Shown piece by piece: positions 35,469-44,515 of a stretch of DNA of 64,000 nucleotides. Location of the stretch: assembly GCF_003634215.1 (NCBI RefSeq), contig NZ_RBWX01000008.1, positions 558,001 to 622,000 on the forward strand, written 5' to 3'. Position numbers and translations under genes: made by a program. Each line of letters begins with the position of its first letter. Position 1 is the stretch's first letter. A model generated the notes under the pieces. It was not told the origin of the DNA. It was given only the letters and a program-made list of their open reading frames with translations, and made no database searches. The DNA comes from Sphingosinicella microcystinivorans. GTDB lineage: Bacteria; Pseudomonadota; Alphaproteobacteria; Sphingomonadales; Sphingomonadaceae.

Positions 35469-36934
35469 CAGCCGACGCTTCCTTCCAGACTGATGCCGAG
35501 GAGCTTCTGCGCTTCCACGGCGAATTCCATCGGGAGCTGCTGGAGCACCTCCTTCGCGAAACCATTGACGATGAGCGCCACCGCCGCTTCCCGGTCGAGC
35601 CCGCGCGACTGGGCGTAGAAGAGCTGATCGTCGCTGATCTTGCTCGTCGTCGCCTCATGCTCGATCTGCGCGCTGGGGTTCTTCACCTCGATGTACGGCA
35701 CGGTGTGCGCGCCGCATTCGGAACCGAGCAGCAGGCTGTCGCACTGGGTGAAGTTGCGCACGCCTTCGGCCGAGGGGCCGACGCGGACGAGGCCGCGGTA
35801 AGTGTTGTTCGAGCGGCCCGCCGAGATGCCCTTCGAGATGATCGTGGAGCGCGAGCCCGCGCCCAAATGGATCATCTTCGTGCCGGTATCGGCCTGCTGC
35901 CTGTTGTTGGTGAGCGCGACCGAATAGAACTCGCCGACGCTGTCCTTCCCCGAGAGCACGCAGGACGGATATTTCCACGTGATCGCCGAGCCGGTTTCCA
36001 CCTGCGTCCACGACACCTTGGAGCGGTCGCCCCGGCAGTGCGCGCGCTTCGTGACGAAGTTGTAGATGCCGCCCTTGCCGTTCTCGTCGCCCGGATACCA
36101 GTTCTGGACCGTGGAATATTTGATCTCCGCGTCCTCGAGCGCGACGAGTTCGACGACGGCGGCGTGAAGCTGATTCTCGTCGCGCTGGGGCGCGGTGCAG
36201 CCTTCGAGATAGGAGACGTAGCTGCCCTTGTCGGCGATGATCAGCGTGCGCTCGAACTGGCCCGTGTTCTCCGCGTTGATACGGAAATAGGTGCTAAGCT
36301 CCATCGGGCAGCGGACGCCCTCCGGCACATAGACAAAGGTGCCGTCCGAGAAGACTGCGCTGTTGAGGCAGGCGAAGAAGTTGTCTCGCACGGGAACGAC
36401 CGCGCCGAGGTATTTCTTCACGAGGTCCGGATATTCGCGGATCGCCTCGCTGATCGACAGGAAGATGACGCCGGCGCGCTTCAGTTCCTCGCGGAACGTG
36501 GTGGCGACGGAGACGCTGTCGAACACCGCATCGACCGCGACCTTGCGCGCGCCTTCGACGCCCGCGAGCACCTTCTGCTCCTCGATCGGGATGCCGAGCT
36601 TTTCGTAAGTGCGCAAAATCTCGGGGTCGAGTTCATCGAGCGACTTCAGCGTCGGCTTCTTGCGCGGCGCGGCGTAATAATAGGCGTCCTGATAGTCGAT
36701 CGGCGGGATAGAGAGCTTCGCCCAATCGGGGCTTTCCATGCCCTGCCACAGACGGAACGCCTTCAGCCGCCATTCGAGCATCCATTCCGGTTCGCACTTC
36801 TTGGCCGAAATGAAACGGACAGTGTCTTCACTCAAACCCTTTGGCGCGAAATCGGATTCGATGTCGGACGAGAAGCCCCACTTGTACTTGGACTGCTCCT
36901 TGGCCATCGCCAGTGCTTGTTCGTTCGCGGCCAT
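35468..36934 (-). CDS. sufB: SufB scaffold subunit
   Basis: 488 residues, the cluster-building scaffold. Landmarks are [40 protein letters not shown] and [17 protein letters not shown], with the catalytic-interface Cys in [20 protein letters not shown]. The ATG at 36934 immediately follows the regulator's stop (one-base overlap), so the operon is transcribed from the Rrf2 gene. Confidence 0.96.
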
Positions 36935-37356
36935 CAGGCAAGCTCCCTCACGGGCTCGGCGGCGAGGATCGCGGCTAGGGTGACGTCGGCGAGCGCATCA
37001 CGGACGCGCGTGTTGATGAGCGGCCAGTGCGGGCGCACCGCGCAGTTCGCCTCCAGCCCGCAATCCGTGTCGCCGTGCAGGCACTGGGCGATGGCGATGG
37101 GGCCGTCCACGGCCTCGACGATGTCGGCGATGCTGATCGACGCCGCGTCGCGGCCGAGCTGGACGCCGCCCGTGACGCCGCGCGCCGATTCGAGGAGGCC
37201 GGCGCGGGCGAGGATGCCGGTGAGCTTGGCCGCCGTCGGCGCCGGGACGCCGGTTTCAGCGGCGAGTTCGGCCGCCGAAAAGCGGCGCGAGGGCGCGCGC
37301 GCCGCAGCCGTCATCACGACGACAGCATAGTCAGCAAGGTTCGTGAGGCGGATCAC
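36934..37356 (-). CDS. Rrf2-family SUF operon regulator (IscR/SufR-like)
   Basis: 140 residues from the GTG at 37356, reading [15 protein letters not shown] as in family members; a TTG at 37383 would add nine residues. Winged HTH with [20 protein letters not shown], and a Cys cluster [14 protein letters not shown] (spacing 6 and 5) followed by AVRPHW, the set expected to ligate a 2Fe-2S cluster. Likely senses cluster demand and controls the operon it leads. Confidence 0.9.
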   Translation of the reverse strand: MIRLTNLADYAVVVMTAAARAPSRRFSAAELAAETGVPAPTAAKLTGILARAGLLESARGVTGGVQLGRDAASISIADIVEAVDGPIAIAQCLHGDTDCGLEANCAVRPHWPLINTRVRDALADVTLAAILAAEPVRELA

Positions 37357-37394
37357 ATGGGTTCCCGGCGCTAAATCAGACAAATTCGGTCCGG

Positions 37395-37424
37395 CTTATG
37401 TGGGGAACCGGACGCCAGAGTCAA
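37395..37424 (-). promoter_or_regulatory. Possible SUF operon promoter
   Basis: On the minus strand, TTGACT (37424-37419) and CATAAG (37400-37395) are 18 bases apart, 39 bases before the GTG start of the Rrf2 regulator. The -35 matches five of six sigma-70 positions; the -10 four of six. Confidence 0.4.
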
Positions 37425-37439
37425 GCGGCGGGCACGCCT

Positions 37440-38288
37440 CTAGCTGACGAGCGAGAGCCTGGGAAGCGTCGGAAGCTGTCGGCGCAGGCGGATGCTGTGA
37501 CTCATGACCGCAGCGCCGTTTGCAGCGAACTGCGTGGGCGTCATCCCCACGAACGTGCGGAACTCGCGGATGAAATGCGACTGGTCGTAGAAATCCTCCC
37601 CCGCGATATCGAACCAGCGCGCATCGGGATCGACACTGATCTGCACCGCCGCACGCAGGGCGCGATATTTGCGCATCAGCAGCTTGGGCGGCGCGCCGTA
37701 GGTGCGGCGGCACAGGCGTTCCACCTGCCGCGCCGAGCGGTCCGCCACGCCGATCAGCGCATCGACACCGCCGGGGCTGCCGCGCACCAGCCAATCTTCC
37801 ACGAGCATTCCGAAACCGAGATCCTGCCGCGCGGCCTGTCGACGTGCCATGGAAAGGAAAAAGGCGTCCGCCGCCGCAACGAGATGATGATCGGATGCGC
37901 CGTTCTGCATGCGGCACAGCGCTGAACGCGCCGCGCTTCCGGCAACATCCTCCAGCGGCAGCATCGTGTCGGCCATCTCATCGGAATCAACGCCGAAAAA
38001 ACGCATCCAGCCATCGGACATGATCCCGGCGCCGAACACCAGTGCCGGGCCTTCGATCACCATGCCGAGCGGCAGGCAGCGCGGGCCGAACAGGCTGGCG
38101 CCGAGGCCACGCCGCACGCTGCCATCTGGCCAGGTGAGACTGGAATCGCCGCGAATCAGAAAGCGGACATTGGGAAGCTCCGCACGCATCACATCGGTGA
38201 TGCGCCCCGGGCCGATCTCGACGACATAATAGCTCGAAAGCAGCCGCCGAAGCGGCGGCGATGGCGAGTAGTAGCGCATCGAGAACAT
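37440..38288 (-). CDS. AraC-family transcriptional regulator
   Basis: 282 residues. The C-terminal two-HTH domain is at about residues 165-265: VDALIGVADRSARQVERLCR and then RWFDIAGEDFYDQSHFIREF, followed by RTFVGMTPTQFAA, the AraC hallmark. The N-terminal half (YYSPSPPLRRLLSSYYVVEI) is a DUF6597-like sensing domain of unknown ligand. It lies upstream of the SUF regulator on the same strand but with an 83-base gap and an intervening promoter, so it is probably a separate unit. Confidence 0.88.
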   Translation of the reverse strand: MFSMRYYSPSPPLRRLLSSYYVVEIGPGRITDVMRAELPNVRFLIRGDSSLTWPDGSVRRGLGASLFGPRCLPLGMVIEGPALVFGAGIMSDGWMRFFGVDSDEMADTMLPLEDVAGSAARSALCRMQNGASDHHLVAAADAFFLSMARRQAARQDLGFGMLVEDWLVRGSPGGVDALIGVADRSARQVERLCRRTYGAPPKLLMRKYRALRAAVQISVDPDARWFDIAGEDFYDQSHFIREFRTFVGMTPTQFAANGAAVMSHSIRLRRQLPTLPRLSLVS

Positions 38289-38387
38289 CAGACTGCGACC
38301 GACCTTTCGTGCACCCTGCCTGAGCCGAAAGTTCCGGCACAGATACCAAAGCTTGCGCCGCCCGGCGAGTCGCTGTTCGCAACCGAC

Positions 38388-38424
38388 AAAAAAACGGGGG
38401 GTCCGGGTTGGAGCGGACCCCCCG
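38388..38424 (-). terminator. Strong minus-strand terminator T1
   Basis: CGGGGGGTCCG (38395-38405) pairs perfectly with CGGACCCCCCG (38414-38424), loop of eight. On the minus strand the stem is followed by seven U (plus-strand A-run 38388-38394). No annotated minus-strand gene ends here, so it must end an unannotated transcript. Confidence 0.85.
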
Positions 38425-38510
38425 GTCAGTCGGGGTCGTGGATGCCCGGAGGGGGCATAGGAGACGAACCCTTGGGTCGCAGGACTGCGTTTAGGCAGGT
38501 CCCGTCAAAG
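38388..38510 (-). ncRNA. Candidate small RNA, downstream copy
   Basis: Minus-strand region ending in terminator T1. Before the terminator is a short hairpin ATGCCC-CCTCC-GGGCAT (38459-38442 area) whose loop has a CCUCC anti-Shine-Dalgarno-like core. Sequence blocks match the neighbouring copy: AGTCGGGGTCGTG (plus strand, 38428-38440) against AGTGAGGGTCGTG, and AGACGAACCCTTGGGTCGC against GGACGTCCCCTGAGTCGC. The 5' end is not defined. Confidence 0.4.
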
Positions 38511-38556
38511 CCGCGTCAAAATGCTGTGAGCGATTCGCAAAAACGTCGTCAGCGCG

Positions 38557-38592
38557 AAAAAGAAGGCCCGGACGCATTGAAACGCCCGGGCC
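38557..38592 (-). terminator. Minus-strand terminator T2
   Basis: GGCCCGG (38565-38571) pairs with CCGGGCC (38586-38592), extended by two more pairs after one mismatch; on the minus strand the stem is followed by TTCTTTTTC. Like T1 it has no annotated minus-strand gene upstream. Confidence 0.75.
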
Positions 38593-38690
38593 AGAAAGTG
38601 AGGGTCGTGTTCATTCCGGCCTGCTGGTTACCGGAAGAAAGGACGTCCCCTGAGTCGCGAGGCGGACCCTAGCGGGCAGCCCAGACCGTG
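38565..38690 (-). ncRNA. Candidate small RNA, upstream copy
   Basis: Minus-strand region ending in terminator T2, about 125 bases if it starts after the TACAAT hexamer at 38698-38693. A hairpin TTCCGG/CCGGAA (38614-38636) precedes the linker shared with the downstream copy (plus strand AGTGAGGGTCGTG, 38597-38609) and the block GGACGTCCCCTGAGTCGC (38641-38658). The same order of elements in both copies suggests tandem duplication of one RNA gene. Confidence 0.4.
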
Positions 38691-38876
38691 GATTGTACGA
38701 ATCCGACATCCGACCGGCTTCATGTTTTGATCCAGAGGTTTACGCCCTTTCGCCTTCGCAAAGTGAAGCGCCGCAATGGCCGGGGGTTACGGCATACACC
38801 GAGTCGCGCTTTTGCGCCGTGACGTGCGCGCTTCCTTTTGACCATCGGGCCGTCGCTGCGCTAAGGCTTGCAGCAT

Positions 38877-39929
38877 ATGCAGATCCCTTACGGGCTGGTT
38901 CGCCCCGTCCTCTTCAAGCTTGATGCCGAACGCGCGCACCGCCTGACGTTACGGTTGCTGGGCGCGATGCCGCCATCGCGGATTGCTGAAGACCCGCCCA
39001 GCCTGCGGACAACCGTGGCGGGGCTGCGCTTTGCAAACCCCGTGGGCATCGCCGCAGGCTTCGACAAGAACGCCGAAGTGCTGAACCCGCTGCTGCGGCT
39101 CGGCTTCGGTTTTGTGGAGGCGGGAACGGTGACGCCGCTGCCGCAGCCGGGCAACCCGAAACCGCGCATGTTTCGCCTGATGGAAGATCAGGCCGTGATC
39201 AACCGGCTTGGCTTCAACAACAACGGCCTTGAACAGGCGCTCGACAAATTCAAGGAGCGCGCCTGGCATCGGGGACCCCGCGGTGTGACCGGGCTCAACG
39301 TCGGCGCAAACAAGGACTCACGCGACCGCATTGCCGATTATGCGCTTTCGGTGGAGCACGCCGCGCCGTTCGTCGACTACATCACGGTCAATATCAGTTC
39401 GCCCAACACGCCGGGGCTGCGCACGCTGCAATCGAAGGACGAGCTTGCCGAACTGCTGGGCCGCGTGATGGATGCGCGCGGCCACCGCAAGACACCGATC
39501 TTCCTGAAGGTCGCCCCCGATGTCACCGATGCCGACATTGGCGACATCGCGGTCGCGGTCGTGTCGGCAGGTGTGGACGGCCTGATCGTTTCGAACACCA
39601 CAATCGAGCGGCCGGACACGTTGAAAAGCCAGCACGTCTCCGAAACCGGAGGACTTTCGGGCCGCCCGCTGATGGTGCGCTCGACGGAGGTGCTGCGCGC
39701 GTTCCGGCAGGCGACCGTGGGCGCCGTGCCGCTGATCGGTGTCGGCGGCATCGCGAGCGCCGACGACGCCTATGCAAAGATTCGGGCGGGCGCGAGCCTT
39801 GTGCAGCTCTACACCGCGCTCGTCTATCAGGGTCCCAGCCTCGTCGGGGCGATCAAGACGGGGCTCGCCGCGCACCTTCGGGCAGACGGCTTCGAACGCG
39901 TTTCGCAGGCCGTGGGCGCCGACGCCTAA
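38877..39929 (+). CDS. pyrD: Dihydroorotate dehydrogenase (quinone), class 2
   Basis: Membrane-associated flavoenzyme of pyrimidine synthesis that passes electrons to quinone. 350 residues from the ATG at 38877 (MQIPYGLVRPVLF, the membrane-contact helix), ten bases after AAGG; a TTG at 38868 is the alternative. Landmarks: NPVGIAAGFDKNAEVLN, NRLGFNNNGL, VNISSPNTPGLRTLQ (catalytic Ser region), and GVGGIASADDAYAKIRAGAS for FMN phosphate. Confidence 0.96.
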   Translation: MQIPYGLVRPVLFKLDAERAHRLTLRLLGAMPPSRIAEDPPSLRTTVAGLRFANPVGIAAGFDKNAEVLNPLLRLGFGFVEAGTVTPLPQPGNPKPRMFRLMEDQAVINRLGFNNNGLEQALDKFKERAWHRGPRGVTGLNVGANKDSRDRIADYALSVEHAAPFVDYITVNISSPNTPGLRTLQSKDELAELLGRVMDARGHRKTPIFLKVAPDVTDADIGDIAVAVVSAGVDGLIVSNTTIERPDTLKSQHVSETGGLSGRPLMVRSTEVLRAFRQATVGAVPLIGVGGIASADDAYAKIRAGASLVQLYTALVYQGPSLVGAIKTGLAAHLRADGFERVSQAVGADA

Positions 39930-39994
39930 AAGGCACGGCTGACGCCTTGCCCCCACGCGCCCCAGCGTCCTATGACGTCAGGGTGTTGAAAACT

Positions 39995-41722
39995 ATGACC
40001 GCCCGCGCCGCGACAAGCGCGCTTTTCCTCGGCCTCGCCGCCTGTGCCACACAGACGCCCGCGCCATCCGCCGCCCTGCCGCCGCCGGCGTTTGAAGACA
40101 CACCTGTTTACAGCAGCCTCGTTTCTGCAGCGCACCCGCTCGCAGCGGACGCGGGCAAGGACATGCTGGCCGCGGGCGGCAGTGCGGCGGACGCCGCGCT
40201 CGCCACGATGCTGGCGCTGACCGTGGTGGAGCCGCAGTCATCCGGCATCGGCGGTGGCGGCTTCCTGCTCTATCATGACGCCGAAAGCGGCAAGCTCTAC
40301 ACGATCGACGGGCGCGAGACGGCGCCCAAGGCGGCAACCCCCACCATGTTCCTGAAGTCCGACGGTACGCCCATGTCGTTCCGCGAGGCCGTGCCCGGCG
40401 GCAAGAGCGTCGGCGTGCCCGGCAACATCCGGCTGATGGCGATGGCCCACGCGCGCTTCGGCCGCCTGCCGTGGGCGAAGCTGTTCGAACCGGCGATCCG
40501 TCTGGCACGGGACGGCTTCGAGATGAGCCCGCGGCTGCACGATATGCTGGCGGCACGCCCGCAACAGGCAGGCATGACCGAATGGGCGAAGGCGACCTTC
40601 TTCCATGCCGACGATACGCCGCGCCTTCCCGGCGAGACGATCCGCAATCCCATGCTCGCCCGATTCCTCGAAAAGCTCGCCGAGGAAGGCCCCGACGCCT
40701 TCTATCGCGGAGCCGAGGCGGCGCGGCTGGTCAATACCGTGGCGAGCGCCCCGAAGAATCCGCAGGCGATGACGGTGGGTGACGTGGCAAGCTACAAGGC
40801 CGTCTGGCGCGATCCCGTGTGCGGCACCTATCGCACGTGGCGTGTCTGCGGCATGGCCCCGCCGTCCTCGGGCGGCACAACCGTGCTCGCCATCCTGAAG
40901 CAGCTCGAACGCTTCGACCTGAAGGCACTTGGCCCCGCCAGCCCGGAAAGCTGGCACCTGATCGCCGAGAGCATGAGGCTCGCCTACGCGGACCGGGAGG
41001 CGTATCTCGGCGACCCGGATTTCGTCTCCGTACCGACTGCCGGCCTCATCGACCCAACCTATCTTTCAGGGCGCAGCGCGCTCATCGACCCGGCGAAGGC
41101 CGCAGCGAAAGTAGAGGCGGGAACCCCGCCGGGCGCCGGTGCCGTGGCGCGTGTCCCCGACGGGGAAGTGCCCTCGACGTCTCACTTCTCGGCTGCCGAC
41201 CGGCAGGGCGATGTCGCGAGCTACACCTCGACCATCGAGGGCGTGTGGGGAAGCGGACTTACCGTCAATGGCTTCTTCCTCAATAACGAACTCACCGACT
41301 TTTCGATGCTGCCCCAGGTGGATGGCAAGCCGGCGCCGAACCGCGTGCAGCCCGGCAAACGTCCGCGCAGCTCGATGTCGCCGACAATCGTTTACGACGC
41401 GTCTGGCAAGCCCGTGCTCGCGATCGGCGCGGCGGGCGGGTCGACGATCATCGCGCAGGTTGCGAAGGCGCTCGTCGGCGTACTCGACTGGGAAATGGAC
41501 GTCGGGGATGCGATCGCGCTGCCGCAGATCTACGCTCCCGGAGACCGCGTTGCGATCGAGGCCGGATCGCGCCTTGAAGACATGACCGCGGCGCTTACCG
41601 CGAAGGGGCACACGCCGACCGCCGCGACACTGCCGCTGAAGGCGAACGGCATTGAACGAAAAGCAAGGGGATGGATCGGCGGGGCCGACCCGCGCAGTGA
41701 GGGCGCTGTCGCCGGGCTCTAG
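39995..41722 (+). CDS. ggt: Gamma-glutamyltranspeptidase precursor
   Basis: Periplasmic or lipid-anchored enzyme that cleaves or transfers the gamma-glutamyl group of glutathione. 575 residues from the ATG at 39995, with a lipoprotein-like signal (ATSALFLGLAAC). Autoprocessing and catalytic Thr395 is in VPSTSHFSAADRQGD; the glutamate pocket shows NGFFLNNELTDFS and GAAGGSTII. Self-cleavage before Thr395 would give about 42 and 19 kDa chains. Glutathione can be made through gshA at the start of the window. fadD-like gene follows by 24 bases. Confidence 0.94.
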   Translation: MTARAATSALFLGLAACATQTPAPSAALPPPAFEDTPVYSSLVSAAHPLAADAGKDMLAAGGSAADAALATMLALTVVEPQSSGIGGGGFLLYHDAESGKLYTIDGRETAPKAATPTMFLKSDGTPMSFREAVPGGKSVGVPGNIRLMAMAHARFGRLPWAKLFEPAIRLARDGFEMSPRLHDMLAARPQQAGMTEWAKATFFHADDTPRLPGETIRNPMLARFLEKLAEEGPDAFYRGAEAARLVNTVASAPKNPQAMTVGDVASYKAVWRDPVCGTYRTWRVCGMAPPSSGGTTVLAILKQLERFDLKALGPASPESWHLIAESMRLAYADREAYLGDPDFVSVPTAGLIDPTYLSGRSALIDPAKAAAKVEAGTPPGAGAVARVPDGEVPSTSHFSAADRQGDVASYTSTIEGVWGSGLTVNGFFLNNELTDFSMLPQVDGKPAPNRVQPGKRPRSSMSPTIVYDASGKPVLAIGAAGGSTIIAQVAKALVGVLDWEMDVGDAIALPQIYAPGDRVAIEAGSRLEDMTAALTAKGHTPTAATLPLKANGIERKARGWIGGADPRSEGAVAGL

Positions 41723-41746
41723 CCGATCCGGGGAGGAGACGAACCG

Positions 41747-43537
41747 ATGCAAACCGCTGAGACGTGGCCCAACCTCGTCGAAATGTTCTTCGATCAGGCG
41801 AGCCGGCGCGGCAAACGCCCGATGCTGCACGCCAAGGTCGATGGCGCCTGGCGGACGACGACCTGGGCCGAGGCTGCGCAGCAGGTGGCGACGCTGGCGA
41901 CGGCGCTCGGCGCGCTCGGCATCGGCAAGGGCGACCGCGTGGTGCTGGTGAGCGAGAACCGGCCCGAGTGGTGCATCGCCGATCTTGCGATCATGGCGGC
42001 GGGCGCGATCACTGTGCCGACCTATACGACCAATACAGAGCGTGACCACCTTCACATCCTAGAGAACAGCGGGGCGAAGGCGGCGATCGTTTCCAACGCG
42101 AAGCTGGCCAAGGTTCTGCTGCCCGCCATCTACCGATCTACCTTGTGCAAACAGGTGATCGGCATGGAGAAGCTGCGCATCGGGCAGGCAAGCGGCGCGG
42201 AGCTGATCGACTGGGCGGAGCTGATGGCGGCGCACACGGGTGACGTTGCCGCCGTGCGCGCGGGCGCGACCATGCAGCGCGGCGACATGGCGTGCATCAT
42301 CTACACGAGCGGCACCGGCGGCGCGCCGCGCGGCGTCTGCCAGCACCACGGCGCCATTCTCTGTAACCTTGCGGGCTGCGAGGACGTGCTGTGGAACGAT
42401 TTCCCCAAGGGCACCGAGACGTTCCTGTCTTTCCTGCCCTTGAGCCACGCCTACGAGCACACCGGCGGGCAGTTCCTGCCCATCGCGCTTGGCGGCGAGA
42501 TCTATTATTCCGAAGGCCTCGAAAAGCTCGCCGCCAACATCGAGGAAACGCGGCCCACCATCATGGTGGTCGTGCCGCGCCTGTTCGAAGTGCTGCGCCA
42601 GCGCATGTCGAAGGCGATCGAGAAACAGGGCGGCGCGGCAGCATGGATGCTGGAGCAGGCGCTCAGGCTCGGTCGCAAGCGCTATGAGAAGGGGCGGCTG
42701 CCGCTCAGCGACAAACCACTCGACCTGCTGCTCGACCGCACGATCCGCAAGAAGGTGCAGGCTCGCCTCGGCGGGCGGCTGAAAGCGATGGTCGCAGGCG
42801 GCGCGCCGCTCAATCCCGAGGTGGGCATCTTCTTCGCATCGCTCGGCGTCACGCTGCTGCAGGGCTACGGCCAGACCGAGGCTGCGCCGGTGATTTCCTG
42901 CAACCGCCCGAGCCGGAAGCTGAAGATGCACAGCGTCGGACCGGCGCTGAAAGGCGTGGAGGTCCGCATCGCGGAGGATGGCGAGATTCTGGTGCGCGGC
43001 GAACTGGTGATGCACGGATACTGGCAGAACCCGGCGGAAACCGCGCGTGTGCTGAAGGACGGCTGGCTGCACACCGGCGACATCGGCCACATCGATGCGG
43101 ACGGCCATATCGTCATCACCGACCGCAAGAAGGACATTATTGTCAACGACAAGGGCGACAATGTCGCGCCGCAGCGTGTGGAAGGGATGCTGACGCTGCA
43201 GCCCGAAATCCTGCAGGCGATGGTTTATGGCGACAAGCGGCCGCATCTGGTGGGGCTTGTTGTCCCGGACCCCGAGTGGGCAGGCGAATGGGCGAAGGCG
43301 AACGGACATTCCGGCGAGCTCGCCATGCTGAAGGGCATTCCCGAATTCCACCGAGCGATCGCCGCGGCCGTGGACCGCGTGAACGCACAGATTTCGGTGG
43401 TTGAGAAGGTGCGGCGCGTCATCATCGCCGACGAAGCCTTCACTGTAGAGAACGAACAAATGACGCCCTCGATGAAGATCCGCCGGCACGTTCTGAAGCA
43501 GGTCTACGGGGAGCGACTTGACGCCCTCTACAAGTAA
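41747..43537 (+). CDS. Long-chain acyl-CoA synthetase (AMP-binding)
   Basis: 596-residue adenylate-forming enzyme that activates fatty acids to acyl-CoA. The phosphate-binding loop begins at Tyr186 and reads YTSGTGGAPRG, departing from the usual YTSGTTGxPKG at two positions (Thr to Gly, Lys to Arg). Other core motifs are intact: LQGYGQTEAAPVISCN, GWLHTGDIGHIDADGHIVIT and DRKKDIIVNDKGDNVAP with the late catalytic Lys in the C-terminal domain. GAGGAG precedes the ATG. Chain length preference is not evident. Confidence 0.92.
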   Translation: MQTAETWPNLVEMFFDQASRRGKRPMLHAKVDGAWRTTTWAEAAQQVATLATALGALGIGKGDRVVLVSENRPEWCIADLAIMAAGAITVPTYTTNTERDHLHILENSGAKAAIVSNAKLAKVLLPAIYRSTLCKQVIGMEKLRIGQASGAELIDWAELMAAHTGDVAAVRAGATMQRGDMACIIYTSGTGGAPRGVCQHHGAILCNLAGCEDVLWNDFPKGTETFLSFLPLSHAYEHTGGQFLPIALGGEIYYSEGLEKLAANIEETRPTIMVVVPRLFEVLRQRMSKAIEKQGGAAAWMLEQALRLGRKRYEKGRLPLSDKPLDLLLDRTIRKKVQARLGGRLKAMVAGGAPLNPEVGIFFASLGVTLLQGYGQTEAAPVISCNRPSRKLKMHSVGPALKGVEVRIAEDGEILVRGELVMHGYWQNPAETARVLKDGWLHTGDIGHIDADGHIVITDRKKDIIVNDKGDNVAPQRVEGMLTLQPEILQAMVYGDKRPHLVGLVVPDPEWAGEWAKANGHSGELAMLKGIPEFHRAIAAAVDRVNAQISVVEKVRRVIIADEAFTVENEQMTPSMKIRRHVLKQVYGERLDALYK

Positions 43538-44429
43538 CATCGCCTCCGCAAACCGGCCGCTCGCCGGAGCGGCGTGGATTCTCGTCGCGGCCGTCGGCTT
43601 TTCGGCGGCGTGGGTCTTCATTCGTCTGGCGAGCGAGACGATCCATCCGTTCGCACTCGTCTTCTGGCGGAACGCCGCCGGGCTATTGTTGATCGTGCCG
43701 CTGGTGCTGCGCGACCCGTCGATCGCATCTCCCACGCAGTGGAAGAGCCACGCGGTGCGCTCGACGAGCGGCGTGATCGGCATGTTCACGACCTTCTACG
43801 CCGTGGTGAACGCGCCCATGGCGACCGTGCAGGCGATTGCTTTCGCGGCGCCGATCTTCGCCACGGCCGGGGCGGCTCTGTTCCTGGGCGAGAAGCTGCG
43901 CGCCCGCCGGATCGGCGCACTGCTGGCGGGCTTCGCCGGCGTCCTCGTGGTGCTCCGCCCCGGCGCGGAGCCGCTTACGCCCGGTATCCTCTCCGCCGTG
44001 GTCGCGGCGGGCGCAACGGCCTTCTCGATCATCGCCGTCAAGAAGCTGGTGGGCATCGCGCGCCCGATGGTCGTGGTGTTCTGGAGTTTCGCGCTGCCGG
44101 TGCTGCCGACCTTCCTGATCGCACTCGCGTTCTGGACGACGCCTTCGGGATACGCCTGGCTCTACATTCTGGGCATCGGCGCAAGCACGTTCACGGCGCA
44201 GATCGCCACGGCGCGCGCCTTCTCCATCGCCGAAGCAACCGCCGTGATGCCCTATGATTTCGTGCGATTCGGCATCACCGTCGCCATCGGCACGTTTCTG
44301 TTCGGCGAAACCGTGGACGGCATCACGCTGCTCGGCGGCGCGCTGATCCTGGGCAGCGCGATCTACCTTGCTTACCGCGAGGCCGTGCTCGCCCGGAAAG
44401 GCCCGGCGAGTACCCCGCCGCTGAACTGA
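43518..44429 (+). CDS. EamA/DMT-family transporter
   Basis: 303-residue inner-membrane protein with ten predicted helices in two EamA repeats (AAWILVAAVGFSAAWVFIRL; ILSAVVAAGATAFSIIAVKK). The family exports small metabolites; substrate unknown. The start is a TTG at 43518, five bases after GGGGAG and overlapping the 3' end of the acyl-CoA synthetase gene by 20 bases, which suggests coupled translation. Confidence 0.88.
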   Translation: MTPSTSNIASANRPLAGAAWILVAAVGFSAAWVFIRLASETIHPFALVFWRNAAGLLLIVPLVLRDPSIASPTQWKSHAVRSTSGVIGMFTTFYAVVNAPMATVQAIAFAAPIFATAGAALFLGEKLRARRIGALLAGFAGVLVVLRPGAEPLTPGILSAVVAAGATAFSIIAVKKLVGIARPMVVVFWSFALPVLPTFLIALAFWTTPSGYAWLYILGIGASTFTAQIATARAFSIAEATAVMPYDFVRFGITVAIGTFLFGETVDGITLLGGALILGSAIYLAYREAVLARKGPASTPPLN

Positions 44430-44515
44430 CCCTTGGCATGTGAAGAGGTTGCTCCCGCCGCTGCTTCGATTAGTAAGACGCGCGACAGACAGTTTTTGAA
44501 CACGGGAGATCAGGA

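Larger units (their letters stand above)
38289..38876. other. 588-base gene-free region between araC-type gene and pyrD
   Basis: No credible protein gene: the frames here are short, Arg/Pro-rich and lack ribosome sites. It holds two strong minus-strand terminators (38388-38424 and 38557-38592), each preceded by a hairpin and by shared sequence blocks, treated as two small-RNA candidates. From about 38700 to 38860 I see only sequence that may hold the pyrD promoter and a TACAAT hexamer on the minus strand (38698-38693). Confidence 0.6.

Noticed and set aside
35657-37330. Plus-strand open frame of 557 codons opposite sufB and its regulator
   Set aside because: Spans two genuine minus-strand genes and has no domain signature.
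38442-38672. 76-codon plus-strand open frame in the gene-free region
   Set aside because: Polar low-complexity product, no ribosome site, and it runs across both minus-strand hairpin and terminator structures.
42059-43789. Minus-strand open frame of 576 codons opposite the acyl-CoA synthetase
   Set aside because: Shadow of a clearly coding plus-strand gene; composition is His/Arg-rich and it crosses into the next gene.
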